In this document: piece by piece, positions 1 to 11,750 of the stretch
How the letters are laid out: the number at the start of each line of letters is the position of its first letter
Numbering within the stretch: position 1 is the stretch's first letter
Assembly (NCBI GenBank): GCA_946122785.1
Contig: CAMGYJ010000006.1
Coordinates: 48,876,066 to 48,940,065, forward strand
DNA length: 64,000 nucleotides
Source: Linum tenue
Lineage: Eukaryota > Streptophyta > Magnoliopsida > Malpighiales > Linaceae
Reading direction: 5' to 3'
The notes under the pieces: generated by a model
The model's input: the letters and a program-made list of their open reading frames with translations, nothing else
What the model was told of the DNA's origin: nothing
Database searches by the model: none
Translations under genes and position numbers: made by a program

Positions 1-673
1 ATTCCATAGAGAGAGAGAGAGGAAAACAAAGCAGTCATACTCATCAAGATGGGAAGAATCTGCTCTGGGATGATAATCTTCACTCCAAGAATGAAATCCA
101 AGCTTGATTGACAGCTCCAAAATCACCTCTAGTGTGTGTTCTTCGCACTTTCTCTCTCTAGGACTCTATTTCTAGCTCTGAAAATCGATTCCCCTCTCAA
201 AAGACCCGAAATTGGGTTAAAACCCAGAATCCTGCAACTACACGGCCGTGTAGAATTCCCAGTTGCCCGTGTGGAGGTGTAAAACGCCACGTTTCACTTA
301 TGTGCCTTCATGCACGCTACACGGTCACGTCACACGGCCGTGTGAAATCTCAGCCTGCCCGTATGGATGTCTCCAGGATTTCCACATGGCCACAAGGGGT
401 CCTTTACACGACCAGTGTGGTTTGCCCGCGCAAAGGGGTTCCACACGGCCGTGTGGGTTTTCGGTCTAGTCGTGTGGTTTCCCAACGTCTTGTCAATCGT
501 TCCAACTTCGTCCAATCGACCCCGAACTCGTGCCCGAACCTTCCTTCACGTACTAGGACCTGAAATATCACAAACACGAACAACCTAGCGTTAAATCGGC
601 CTAAAACACGAGAGATGAGAATCAAACGGTAGAGGAATGGTGGACAAAACATGTGTATATATTAAGTCATCAC
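1..673 (-). mobile_element. Partial Athila-type LTR (U3 side complete, cut by window edge)
   Basis: This matches the layout of the better preserved Athila LTRs further right, read on the minus strand. A GAGAGA-rich leader and the 'actccatagagag'-type stretch lie at the left. A cluster of inverted-repeat motifs lies at about 240-480. A tail resembling the other LTR ends runs through 'cctgaaatatcacaaacacgaacaacctagcg' territory to 'aaaacatgtgtatatat' and ends in TCATCA at 673. No polypurine tract follows position 673, so it is either a solo LTR or the 5' LTR of a minus element whose body lies outside the window. It interrupts a copia gag remnant. Confidence 0.65.
240..480. repeat. Inverted-repeat cluster, CACGGCCGTGTG family
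   Basis: The palindrome core CACGGCCGTG, or half copies of it, recurs at least six times in about 240 bp (for example near 241, 333, 447 and 463). It occupies the same place in the LTR as the CCCGGTCGGG clusters of the other Athila copies. Confidence 0.75.
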
Positions 674-1495
674 AAAGCAAGATCGTCTTCAGAACTGCTG
701 TCCACTACTGCCATGGCAACAAAACCTTGGTTCTTCTGATGCCCTCTCTTTCTAGGAAAGTTGCTTCCAATGCCCCACTTCCTTACAAATGTGTCAGGAA
801 TCGCTTGGTTGTGGACCGGAACCCTTAGTATTCGAGTTTCTGTTCGAATTCCCTTTACTATATTTCTTATTTCCCTTTCCACCTGTAATAGCCAACCCTG
901 ATGTTTCACCACTTGTACCAGACCCAGATGCCTTATGCATGATCTCTCTCATGTGAAGATCAGATCTGACATCATCCAACGACAAGCTACCTTTACCAGC
1001 AATAAAAAAACCCAAAAAGTTCTCGTATGAACTCGGGCAAAGACACAAGCAAGATTAGGGCAGCATCTTCCCTAAAAGACGTAGCTTCTTGCATCCTCAA
1101 GCTAAACAACCGTTGCTTAAGATTCAGCTTGTTGCTTAAGGACTTCATCATATACAGACTCTCTAGCTTCAACCACTAGTCTGCAACAGTCTTCTCTGCA
1201 GCGACTTCAATGATGATGTCATAATACAACGATAGCATGATGGTCTAATGGACCTTCTCCTCCAGGGTATTCCACTCATCTTCATCGACCACTGCATTCT
1301 TCTGTTTCACAAACATCGACCTCCACAACCCTTGTTGTTTCAATAGTGCCTACATCTTGATCTATCATATAGCGAAACTATTCTTCCTCGTCAACTTCTT
1401 GATCTTCAAGTTTAGCGTTGTCATTCTTCAAAATCAAAACCCCAACCTGATTTCCAAAGTCCCGCTTTCATCTATTCTAGTGCCATTCACATGGA
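674..1495 (-). pseudogene. Ty1/copia gag polyprotein remnant
   Basis: Read on the minus strand in shifting frames, this shows the copia gag (UBN2-type) pattern. It has a LLKQQGLW-like segment, an ADxWLKLESLYMMKSL-type stretch, KQRLFSLRMQEATSF, then a basic low-complexity region and a degraded zinc knuckle where GKWGH-like residues remain but cysteines are lost. Gag would package the element's RNA in the cytoplasm. Several in-frame stops and at least one frameshift break it, and the protease-integrase-RT part is absent because the LTR at 1-673 interrupts it. It starts just inside the primer-binding site at 1496-1507, which supports the assignment and orientation. Confidence 0.7.
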
Positions 1496-1507
1496 GCTTT
1501 GATACCA
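1496..1507 (-). other. Primer-binding site (initiator Met-tRNA type)
   Basis: On the minus strand this reads TGGTATCAAAGC, one base from the TGGTATCAGAGC complement of initiator Met-tRNA. It lies 2 bases from an LTR end beginning TGTCACGACTG on the plus strand. It primes minus-strand synthesis of the copia element. Confidence 0.75.
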
Positions 1508-1509
1508 CT

Positions 1510-1827
1510 TGTCACGACTGTTTCTCTGTGGATTGGGAAATTGGAGGATTTGAAAATGAAAGAAAACGAAATCACACACACACGACACACGATTAACGTG
1601 ATTTACTAACACAATGTGTGTTAGCTAGTCTACGGGCAGGAGAGAGCCAGTTTCACTATCCTTCGAAGAGATACAAATTACAGAGGAGTATGAGAAGTAT
1701 TTATAGTACTTATCCTAGGTCTAACCCTAATCCAATATGGTAAAGGAAAAGGAGTTACAAACCAGGCCCAGAACACGAACTCAAATAACATTGAGCCAAT
1801 ACCTTGTGGGTCGGGAGCTCCGTGACT
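1510..1827 (-). mobile_element. 5' LTR of the copia element
   Basis: The LTR 3' boundary is fixed by the adjacent primer-binding site. On the minus strand a TATA box (CTATAAATAC) lies near 1690-1700. The 5' boundary is uncertain: a CGTGAC near 1821-1826 resembles the inverted terminal GTCACG, but no clean TG was found. The element probably inserted into an Athila LTR. Confidence 0.45.
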
Positions 1828-1950
1828 TCTAGTCGTAGTGGCTGATAATCCGATTCAAGTCATATCAAAAATATCAACCAATGCGAGCATGAAATGAGTT
1901 AAAATGAAACTAAATAGAAGGACTAAATAACACCATTTTGGGTGCTATCA
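1828..1950 (-). mobile_element. Athila LTR U3 remnant
   Basis: This ends in TGCTATCA at 1950, directly followed by the Athila-type polypurine tract (minus-strand complement of ACTCCCCCACACC at 1951-1963) and a 'cccaagcaaacc' motif. The same order follows the LTRs at 17730 and 37886. It is the U3 start of a minus-strand 3' LTR whose remainder was displaced by the copia insertion. Confidence 0.55.
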
Positions 1951-3350
1951 ACTCCCCCACACCAAGATGTTTTCTTGTTCCCAAGCAAACCTACTCAAAC
2001 TAGTACAACTTGATAAACGATGAATATGGTATGACCTATAGTTCTACGTTGCACTAGTTAGAATTTTTGGTGTCGAGTGAACGTTGCTCCTATCTCGTTG
2101 TGAAAATACAAACTCCTGGATGAGGACCACGTCAATTATATAGGTCAAGACATTCAAGGTGTGAACCGAGGACTTTCAAAAACAATGAAAAAATGGACTG
2201 TATGATGTTGATTATTCTTTCTTTTCAAGATAAGAGTTAGTTTTGCCTTGATTATCCTTTTTTAAGCATTGTTGCACTTGACATCAAACATGAGGAATTT
2301 TACCTTTAATTTTGCCTTGATTATCCTTTTTTAAGCATTGGTGCTATAAGATTTTTTCCTTTATAGTACAACTTGAAATTGTCCCTTTAATGTTATGGTA
2401 CAACTTCAAATTGTACTTATACTCTCTTGTACAAATTCTTTTATGGTACAACTTAAACTTGTACCATAACATAAGGGTACAAATTCTTTTATGGTACAAC
2501 TTGAACTTATACATTTAATGTGATGGAACAGCTTCAAGTTGTACATTAAAGCACCAATGATTTATAGCATAGTAGACGTGTTTATCAAACATTTGCAATT
2601 TTTCTTGCAAACATTGCCTTCCCGGACTTGGAATCATTTGGGTGATAGTTAGATTCATTGCTCGGGTACCAGTTCCCAACCTGCATACCTCATCTCAACG
2701 ACAGAAGGGTTTGCCACACATGCCAGGTTCAGATAGAGTTGAAGTCTCGTGGTTTGCTAAAAGGTGCTTTGGACCTTTCCATACGAACTCATGAGGAGGA
2801 GAGGTGTTTGGGGGGGTGGGGGGAGGAGTGGAAAGTAGTAAAGAGGATTGAGATGCGGTAAAGCTATCAGAACCCCATACACATCCTGAGTTGGCACTCC
2901 AAACCGAGAGAAGAGCCTTTTGACGGCTCAACTCAAACACTATGCTCAGTCGCCTCTCACTTGTGAACATCAATTTTTCAAGAATTTTTTTTATTTTTCA
3001 AAGTCGAGCACATTTTGCAAACTTTTTTTAGTCCAAAATAGGTAGAAAGTCTCGTACACATGTACTACCTAAGTAGCAAACACATAATCAACTCACGAAA
3101 GAGGAAGATAAGAGTAAAATTCCTCATACACCAACAATTATGGTAAATGTAAACTACTCCCTATAAAGTATGCTATATCAACTATCTAGCAGTTCAAAGC
3201 ACATTGACGAGGTAGATGCTAGGGACATGATGTTTGGAACCATCATGTTTGAAAATATTTGGGTATAACTTCAAGGTTCCAAACAATAATTCTAAGCCAT
3301 TCAGCACCACAAAACACAACTAATCAATAGCAAACACTCCCACACAGAAA
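1951..3350 (-). other. Non-coding 3' internal region of a decayed Athila element
   Basis: The stretch starts with the polypurine tract. No convincing coding region is seen. It includes a repeat insertion (2233-2570), a G-rich run near 2810-2825 and A/T-rich unique sequence. The ORFs of 67-92 codons here show no family features. Confidence 0.4.
2233..2570. repeat. Direct repeat plus GTACAACTTGAA-type repeat cluster
   Basis: A near-identical stretch of about 31 bp starting 'ttttgccttgattatcc' occurs at about 2241-2272 and 2308-2340. It is followed by about six copies of GTACAACTTNAA or its reverse complement. A related cluster lies at 61640-61860, so this is a dispersed, MITE-like repeat family. 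Confidence 0.55.
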
Positions 3351-3362
3351 AAAAAAACACAT

Positions 3363-3660
3363 GTTTGATGTTTAAACTGGACATCGAGAAAGCTTTCGAT
3401 AACGTCAACTGGGGTTCTTTGGTCAAAGTTTTCTCAATGTTGGGGTTTCCTTCCAAGTGGCAGAGTTGGATGCAAGGAGTTATGTGATCTACTGTTTATT
3501 CCATTCTTACTAATGGGGATGCCAATGGTTTATTTACGACTCAAAAGGGGTTACGGTAGGGAGATCCTTTGTCATCGAGGTTATTTATTCTTATTATTGT
3601 TTGTCTTTCATTCATGATCGGTAATCTTCACCAAGATGAGAGGAAAAGGCGACATCTCTC
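3363..3660 (+). pseudogene. LINE (L1-type) reverse transcriptase fragment
   Basis: Translation gives FKLDIEKAFDNVNWGSL, then LGFPSKWQSWM, then TQKGLR-stop-GDPLS. This is the palm region of a plant L1 reverse transcriptase (RVT_1), up to the RQGDPLSP motif. Two in-frame stops (after the GVM segment and within RQGD) make it non-functional. It closely resembles the fuller LINE at 25734-28745. No poly(A) tail or target duplication is visible. Confidence 0.75.
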
Positions 3661-3674
3661 ATTTGGGACCAGCC

Positions 3675-6143
3675 TGATAGAAACAAAGTTCCTATCGGGT
3701 TTGATATTTAGGGATTAGGGTTTATACGAACAGAATTAGGGATTGAGATTGGGATTTGAGAAAGAAAAAGGGAAGAATCTCCCTAGGAATAACAATGTAC
3801 ATATATAAGAAAAGAACCAGAAAACCCTAACAAATAACATAATACGACTAAAGACTAATTACCCAAATATATTATAATAATTATAGAAACCGAACGAAAG
3901 TTGGTTTCTATCATACCCTCCCCCTTGAGACCAATCATGCCCTCAAGGTTGACCAAATGAAATAATGATCCCAACCCTAACGATATATGGAGCCAAAAGG
4001 AGTACGATAACTAGGCCATGCCTTGTCGTTATAGCTCAGGCGACAAGTGAACCCGCCTCTGTTGTCGCGGCGTAATCATCATACAACTGTCTGGCTCGGC
4101 GAGGGTCGTCGATCTTTGTAATGCCTTCTTGGCGGCCAGTACCCATCATGATCATACTCACGTTCATCTTCATAGAAGACATTCTAGCTCTATTCCACGC
4201 GATACACCTGTCCTCGCTTTAACACTGTCGTCTTGTGGCATAGTAGACATGATAGTTTACCTGTTTGGTTTGCCCTATTGAATAGTGATCCAACTCCGAT
4301 CAATCAATTTGGTCAAACCACTATCTGCTAGAGTTTGGTTTGACAAACTGGACTGGTTCGAACCAATGTTTGGACCCATAACCCGTTGCTTGGTTGGTCC
4401 AAAAATTGGGCAACTCGGAGAGCCCATGCCCCAAGCTCGACCCAATTTTTGCCGCTTGAGGTTGCCAGCTTGGTAGGGCTTGTTGCGGCAGTTCACCATG
4501 GAGGAGGAGGTTGTCACTGCCATTAGCATGAAGGCTAGTGTTGGCAGCAAGTTGTACCAGTGTCTCCATCGTCTTCTTCATCTCTTCCACGTGAGTTAGT
4601 GCTGCAATAGGAGTCTTTGGAGAACTTTGCTCTAGCTGTTTTTCCCGTCCCTCTAACTGATCGAGTCGTTGGTGCATCACGGCCAATTCCTCGGTTTGTT
4701 GATGGTTGTCGGTCAGGATTGCTGCAAGCATTGGACTTGATATCCGAACCCACGATAGTCGTGATCTCGCCAATCATAGCAGTATTGAGCTCGTCTACCA
4801 TGGCGGTCTTGATCACAGAAACTAGTGTCACCATATCGATGCCCTCAGCCACCTTGGGTGTCGATCCTTTGGGGTTCGTTGCGGGTGGAGTTGTTGAAGC
4901 TTGCGGCTGCGGGTGCTGCACCGTGGCACTTGTTGCGGAAACTTTGCTGGTCGTTGCGGGTGCTGCAGTACTTCATTACTTTCACTCATCATAGGATGAT
5001 TTTGTTCTTCATCCCCTGCATGTGAACTCATACCTGTAGAGCACCCATATAGCTAAAGAGTTTAGCAAGACTTGATGGAAAACAATTGAAAGTACTATAC
5101 AAGAAAGAACAAGTGTCGATCTTGATTGAAAACAATGGAAAATAAATTGGATTCTTATAATTATTCCTTTTCTTTTTAAAGGATACGCAGAAACAACATC
5201 ATTAAACCCTTATAGGTTAATTAAGCCTTATATTTTTGCCATGTAGGTAAGCTGTTGTCGCAGCTTTTGATGATTCCAAACATATAATAAGGCTATAAAC
5301 ATAAGGGTAAGCAGGTTGCAGCTTTTGATCATGTCGAAGCTTGCACAACTACCTTCCTACGCACATTTAGTTACGAATCAAATCCTACGTACCTTAACTT
5401 TCCTGCAGCCGCTGGGGATTGAATTTTCTCAGCTGTGCGCCTTCTGCTTCTTCGTTCACGATTGGAGAAACGCTGAATCCAAAACCAAAACTATAACCTA
5501 ATTAAATTATGCTGCCGTTCCGTCAAAACCCCCGTTCCGCCAAAATTATGATTCCGTAAGATTTGGTTTTGATTTTATTAATTTTAAAGCAATAATATAA
5601 GCATTAAAAATAAAAGGGAAAAAAGGGTGGAAGAACCAATTGTATTCTGCCATTTGGCTGGTTGAAGCTAGTAGCTCCAACCAGGGTTGGACGTAAAAAT
5701 TTTCCGTTAAGTTTGCTTGAGGAATCAATTCCTTGTTGGTGTGCGACAAAAAGGAACTCAATTCCTTTCTTTTTGTGGATAGCAACTCGGCAGTGAATTG
5801 AGATGTAGCGGAAGGGTGAGAAACGAGGCTCTGATATCAAATGATATAAATAAACTTCCTATCGGGTTTGATATATGGGATTAGGGTTTAAACAGACATA
5901 ATGATGGATTGAGATTGGGATTCGGGAAAGAAAAAGAGAGAATCAGCTTAAGTTTTAGAGGGATTGAGAAAGAGAATTGAGAGGATAGGGAGATTAGGGT
6001 TATAAGGATTTTCTTAATATTCTTCTTATTGAGTGAATAAACGAATAAAAACGTACATGACACGCTAAACACAACACCAAACTACGACCAAGTGTAATAG
6101 TATAATGGAAATGCATAAATTTCTAATAATAAATCAAGAGGCA
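3675..6143 (-). mobile_element. Small minus-strand LTR retrotransposon, internally deleted
   Basis: The left LTR is 3675-3913 (TGATAGAAAC...GTTTCTATCA). It is followed by a polypurine tract (minus-strand complement of TACCCTCCCCCTTGAGA) at 3914-3930. On the right, a primer-binding site at 5828-5839 (TGATATCAGAGC on the minus strand) precedes a second, diverged LTR copy starting at 5842. The two LTRs share 'ttcctatcgggtttgata' and 'gattgagattggga' blocks. The right LTR is cut at 6143 by the Tekay-like LTR. The interior is only about 1.9 kb with a gag remnant and no protease, RT or integrase, so it is non-autonomous. Confidence 0.75.
4321..5031 (-). pseudogene. Gag N-terminal remnant of the small LTR element
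   Basis: Overlapping minus-strand frames give a Gln/Pro-rich start (MSSHAGDEEQNHPMM..), then a predicted coiled-coil-like segment (MHQRLDQLEGREKQLEQ, THVEEMKKTMETLVQL). This arrangement is typical of the front end of plant gypsy gag. At least two frameshifts separate the pieces. No CCHC knuckle or protease follows before the polypurine tract. I cannot assign a lineage. Confidence 0.45.
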
Positions 6144-7171
6144 TGTAACATCCCGTTTCGGCTTAACTCGTATTACCATCCCTAGAAAATTTCAAGATTT
6201 AAAATCGAGTGTTTCGATAATATTTGGACAAAAATCAGAAAATTTCAAGATTTAAAATCGAGTGTTTCGATATTATATAAATACTTATATATATATATCT
6301 CTACATACTAGTTACATGTCTTATGGAAAGAAAAAGTAAGCAAAGCAAGCAAAATTTAATATAGTGAAGCAATATAGGATTGCACCCTTCACCATTGCAT
6401 TTATATATATGTCTTTCTTTTTCCTTCGGTTCCATTATCTCATTTCCATAAACCGAAGGACAGAGAGCAGGAACTGGGACGTACGGAGGAAATCGACGAG
6501 CATGATCCTCTGGTTCTAGTGATCCAAAATTTGAGCTATCACTTAGTCATAGTTTTCTTGGCTTATAACTGAGTTTTCGGCCAATAAATTATTGATTCTC
6601 CGATCCTAGGGAAGCTTAAACCAGTGTTTGCACGACCAGAACTGGTGAGGGATTAGCACGACATACCGGGTTTGTCGTATCACGATAATTATATTGATGC
6701 TTAGAATTGACCTAGGTGAACTAGAATGGCATGATTAGGGGGTGTATGAACTTTAGTGTTATATGTTGAACCCTGGACTGTTGTATGATATTATTGACTA
6801 GCCCTAATCGATATGGACCTTGTTTATGTTGATGATTGCATACATGTTGCCATTTGTGGCTTAACTGTTGATATGACTTCATGGTTGTTCGATCAGTTGT
6901 TTTGTCATGTGATATTGTGGTTGTATTTGGATTCACAAGTGGGGGAAATAAACTTCACAGGGGTGATATTATGATGTTTTAAGGAGGATGACATGCACGA
7001 GGGTTTATCCTGAGGAAGTGCAAGTATACGACTCCTGGTTTACCTATGTTGATTCAATTATGGCCAGGTCAAGTACATGTGCAAGTAACAAATTATGATT
7101 AAGCAAGATGAGATTTGAATCATGTATAAGGATACCAAATATGAGTATTTTGGTCTCATGGTCAATTATAG

Positions 7172-7385
7172 GTGTCAATCGGGCGGGTTCGGGTTGGGTT
7201 CAATCGGGTTCGGGTTCAAACGGGTTGCGGGTTAGTCGGGTTGCGGGTTTATCGGGTTTGGGTTCAAACGGGTTGCGGGTTAGTCGGGTTGCGGGTTTAT
7301 CGGGTTCGGGTTCAATCGGGTTGCGGGTTCATCGGGTTTTGCGTCGGGCGGGTTGCGGGCGGATCGGGTTTCGGGTTGTTCGGGC
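7172..7385. repeat. Left subterminal GGGTT array of the hAT-like element
   Basis: The units TCGGGTTCGGGTT and TCGGGTTGCGGGTT recur through about 200 bp, including a near-perfect duplication of about 50 bp (near 7220-7270 and 7260-7310). Such arrays are usually transposase binding regions. Confidence 0.8.
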
Positions 7386-8505
7386 CAACGCATCGAGTAA
7401 CTTACTCATTAATCGTTACCAACTTACACATTTTATACACTAATTTAAAATATTTTTTTCAACTTTTTAACCAATTTAACCTCGTGTATATATATATACT
7501 TAATTTTTTTGAAAAAAACTAGTCAAAATGCTAAACCAATTTGCATGACTTGCAAACTTGTTATGTAATTAATCATAATTGGTAAAGTACACTAGCTAAT
7601 AGTAATGGTGATATCAATATTTGCAACCAAAAGATACCATTAATTGTTTATTTGATATTTTAGTATTATTTCAGTAGTAATTGGATGACGGTACCTCGTT
7701 TAGTATAACCATGCAAGTTTGGTATTTGGCGTGTGGTATTTGGCAAAAGCAGAGTGATAAAATGAGTTATTTCGAAATAACTGATCATTGCCCAAATAAC
7801 TTCAGTAAACTGTTGCCAAACGAGTTATTTGTAAAATTGTTCGAATTATCCAAAAAATTGAACCATCAAAGATTAACTATCAAATCTAGTAAAATTATTG
7901 TGACTTCAGTCATAACGTACTCAATAACATATATCCTATACACTTAGCCTTACCCTCCAATATCGACAATATTAAGTTAGTATATGTTGTTGATTGTATA
8001 CCCTAAACCATCAATATATTATACACTAACCACATACCCTAACCATATGTCCTTATGAGTTGTTGATTTTCAAAACATAGATAAAAAGTGATATTTGCTA
8101 ATTGCTATACCCTAACCATATATTCTATACTCTACACCACATACCTTGTACTCTAACCACGTACTTTGGATATGGCTAATCAAACATGAGTTACTTGATA
8201 ACATATAGACTTTAAGCTCCAATGCAATTTCACATATAAATGAAAATACGAGTTATTGATGCACAAATGTTGAGCACAACCACAACATGAAATAGAAAGA
8301 AAATACCATTCTAAACGAGGCTTTGTACTTTAAGAGCTCCTAGCATTAATTCCAAGACCTTCAGTTCTGTACAAAAGAAGCCTTCGTCCCAAGCTGCTGC
8401 TCCAAATAGCAAGCTTATGGTACTATATCTGGGAGCTGCTGCTGACAAAGACGAACCAAAAACACATAGAAGCAAGATGTGAGTTGCCCTCATAGTTTGA
8501 GCTTG

Positions 8506-8700
8506 CACTACAGGAAAACCGATTTCTAGTCACGGGATCTTATTCATGGTAATTTTTCCCGTGTTAAGAAGTATGCTAATAGTCACAGTAAACGTTCCCG
8601 TATATGATCATATAGTTCTAATCACGGTAACTAATTTATCTGTATTTGAGTGTTTATTTATCATGATTAATTGTTAATCACGGTAAATTCCGGTGAATAA
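8506..8700 (+). mobile_element. CACTA-type (CMC/EnSpm) terminus nested in the hAT-like element
   Basis: CACTACAGGAAAA at 8506-8518 is the canonical CACTA end. It is followed by spaced subterminal units resembling TAGTCACGG / AATCACGGTAA at about 8528, 8580, 8634 and 8675. The opposite end (TTTTCCTGTAGTG) was not found within the element, so only one terminus survives. Confidence 0.6.
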
Positions 8701-8759
8701 TGTAACAATTTAATTTTATAAGAAATTTATTCCAAAATTTTAGGAGGGAGAGTTTCCTT

Positions 8760-8965
8760 TAGCTCAAAATTTTTTTTGCCCCCAAAAAATTGCTTTTGGC
8801 TCCAAAAATTATTGCTTTCTCCCAAAAAATTGTGTTGGCTCCAAAATATTTGCTTTGCCAGCCACTTTTGGTACCCAAAAACTGCTTTTGCTCCCAAAAT
8901 ATTTGCATTGCCCGAAAAAATTGCTCTGCCTCCATAATTTTGCTTTGCCCGCTACTTTTTTGGTC
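8760..8965. repeat. Degenerate tandem repeat, about 20-25 bp unit
   Basis: About nine imperfect units of the form GCTTTTGGCTCCCAAAAATT follow one another. They lie behind the CACTA end, in the position of a leader or promoter region of such elements. Confidence 0.65.
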
Positions 8966-8999
8966 CATGGAATTGAAAAAATTAGCATACTAGATGGAG

Positions 9000-11480
9000 A
9001 AAACTAGATCTAAAGGGAAATAAAGAAAGCCAATCCTTTCGCCTCTTGACTTTTTCTAGCGCTTTCACTGTTCTTCCTGCCTTTTTCTCCACCCGACTAG
9101 TTCCTTCCATTTTCCCGAACTTTCCCCAACTCTTACTGCCAAAACCCTATTTTCTTAGCAAGTTAGATAGATCCATCTGATGCCCTCTTCCATGGCGAAA
9201 CATATCGATGAAGAAGCATGCTCTTCAAGGGGGTTTATGGTTAGGGTTTCAAGTTTGGAGGTAGACTGGCGAGGATCGAGAACGACAACGGCAAGTTTGG
9301 AGGTGGACTGGCGGCTCGGTTTGGTAGGCGATTAGGGATGTTGTGGCTTGCGTTGCAGACCGATGACGAAAAAGGTGGGTGGTGGCGCAGCGGTAGCGAA
9401 GCGAGCTGTGCGGCAACGCGACCAAGATGGGTCATGGTTGCTGTGGCAGATCGATCAACGACCGAAGAGCCCAAAGGGGGATTCATGGTGACGACGATCT
9501 GGCAGTTTGGAGAGAAAGGTACTGACGCGGCGGCCTGGTAGCGTGGTAGTCGGACGACAGTAAGGGGAGAGACGTGGAGGTGATCTGGTGGTGGTATGGA
9601 TTGCCGACGTCTAAGACTTAGGGTTCTTGAGCTGTAAGTAGAGGTATGTAATTTGTGAAGGATTTTCTGAATTTAATGAAGTCTAATGCTATAAAGTTGG
9701 ATATAATGAGCTGAACCTTGAAGGGATCGGTATAACTCGTCAAATCCAATGTTTATGTGCCAACGTTCAATGATTTTGAAAGGATGAAGAAACGTTGGGA
9801 GGAGCCCTTTGCTTTTAGGGAACACAGGTTTCTCTTTGAAATGGATGAAGGTATTCATTCAATTCCTTTTTCTCCTTCAAATTTATTATGTTGTGTCATT
9901 GATTTCAGAGCAGGGCCTCCGTGGAGTAAACCAAGATGCTAAAAGTAATGGGGTTGAGTAGAAAATGGCTAATGTATTTGTTTTCATTGTTGTACAACAC
10001 CCATTTGACTAGAACTGCTAGATATGCATGCATGATTTTGCATCCTAGAATTGTTATGCACCTATGTTGCTTCCATGTCGATCTCTTGTACTTTTTGCTT
10101 TTATGAGTTGCTAAAGTAGCATTTTACATTTTTCTTAGATGAATGATGCTTGTGAGTTGGAAAGTTGGGATATCTGATTGTGAATGGGCTTAAAGCTGCT
10201 TATTTATGAATCTGTCCAGGTGTGAGAAGAGGTACAAGATGATGAGTCTGTGCATGAACCAAGGGTGGAGAAGAGAATATATTGTTTACTTATGATTCTC
10301 CCCTGGCTAACACTTTTCAGAGATACAAGGTATTGACATTTGGTCTGCATTCTATGGGGTGGTTTGCTTAAATTTTGGTGATCAGTACAACATTTAAATA
10401 TTGGATGAGAAGTTGAATTGGTGAGTTTCATTTAGCATAATAAACCCTTCCTCTCTGGTTAACTATCTTAGATGGTCTTGTTAATTTCCTCTTTAGAGTT
10501 TGTTAGTTGAAACTACAAGAATAGAACAACTAGCAACTCTTGTCCTTTAAAGACATGTGCTTCTCACTACTTAGGCTATAAAGACATGTGCTTTTTCTTC
10601 CTTCTCCTGCTGGTCATTCATTAGTTTTCCATTGAATCAGTCCAGGTGTCTTGCTTTGTATAGATAACAGATACATGAAAGATTGCCTTATTACGTTTTT
10701 TAGTTTAGTGTTTAATCTGCCACTTCAGGATATAAATGAATTATGGCTTTAGAATTTCTTTCATATGTACCAGAAATAAATTCTCTGGCTTTAACTCTTT
10801 TGGAATTTGAATTGTGGGTTTGATAAGATATTTTGAGAGTCTGATTCATGGTTCTCTCTTTTCTAAACTGCAGCTGCAGCTGAAAGAAGGAAACTTCTTT
10901 TGCAGAGTTGTAATCTTTATTCGGTTGAATTGAGCTTGGGAAGCCATGATAGTGACCAGCTGTTGCAACTGAATTATAGTGAGAAGAGGGCAATGACTTG
11001 TGATTGGTTCTTATTTCAGGTAGGGGTTAGTTTCAGTCTAAAGATTAAGTAAAGCTTACAAAGGTAGGGGTTAGTTTCAGGTAGGGGTTAGTATTGGCGT
11101 TCATCCCTTTATTTCGATTGCTTTATGAGTATACTTTCTCCCTTTGAAGCCATCTTATTTATTTGTTGTTCGTATTTTCTTCCAGCAACTATTTGATATG
11201 AATGTGTTGCCACTAGAGAACCCCTGTTGCAATAGGGAGATTTGCCGCCAGAAGAAAGGCAATTGATGTAAAAAGGCAGTAGCCATGTGGTTGAGAAGTA
11301 TTTAATTCCACAAAGATTATGAAACATGTGGTTGATAATCTATTGAACACTAATTAGCTAATCCAAGTTGCCTACGAACTGTGGTTGAGAAGGCACTGCA
11401 AGATACGAAGGTAATAGCAGTAGGAAAAAGAACTCTCATTTAAGAATTAGTTAGATCAAACATTCTCATTTTAAAAGACT
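9000..11480. other. Unassigned interior of the hAT-like element
   Basis: This stretch has gene-like GC-richer patches near 9180-9620 and ordinary A/T-rich sequence elsewhere. ORFs are at most about 90 codons with no recognisable family. It could include captured host sequence or the body of the CACTA element. A tandem 'ggtaggggttag' motif lies at 11020-11095. Confidence 0.3.
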
Positions 11481-11504
11481 ATAATATATAATATAGTAAT
11501 TATT

Positions 11505-11750
11505 CGGGTCAATCGGGCGGGTTACGTGTTAGTCGGGTTCGGGTCAATCGGGTTCGGGCCAATCGGGTTGCGGGTTAATCGGGTTCGGGTTAATCGGGTT
11601 GCGGGCTAGTCGGGTTACAGGTTAATTGGTCTCGGGTCAATCGGGTTGCGAGTCGGGCGGGTTGTGGATTATTGACTTTTAGTCAAATCGGGTTGCGGTC
11701 GGGTTGCGGGTCGGGTTAGTTGGGCGGGTTAGTCGGGTCGGGTTCTGTTT
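11505..11750. repeat. Right subterminal GGGTT array of the hAT-like element
   Basis: Repeated units of TCGGGTTCGGG, AATCGGGTTGCGGG and TAGTCGGGTT run to the right inverted repeat. The array mirrors the one at the left end. Confidence 0.8.

Noticed and set aside
7172..7385. Interstitial telomere repeat
   Set aside because: The units are TCGGGTTCGGGTT, not TTTAGGG, and a matching array lies at the other end of the same transposon.
7694..8320. MITE with CCTCGTTTAG / CTAAACGAGG ends
   Set aside because: The 10-bp ends are inverted, but the flanking triplets (GTA and CTT) do not match, so insertion is unproven.
8311..8508. Minus-strand small secreted peptide ORF (65 aa)
   Set aside because: It lies inside a transposon between two mobile-element ends, with no conserved domain or promoter.
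9241..9541. Overlapping ORFs of 67-81 codons on both strands
   Set aside because: GC-rich sequence by chance; no motif, no start context and no homologue recognised.
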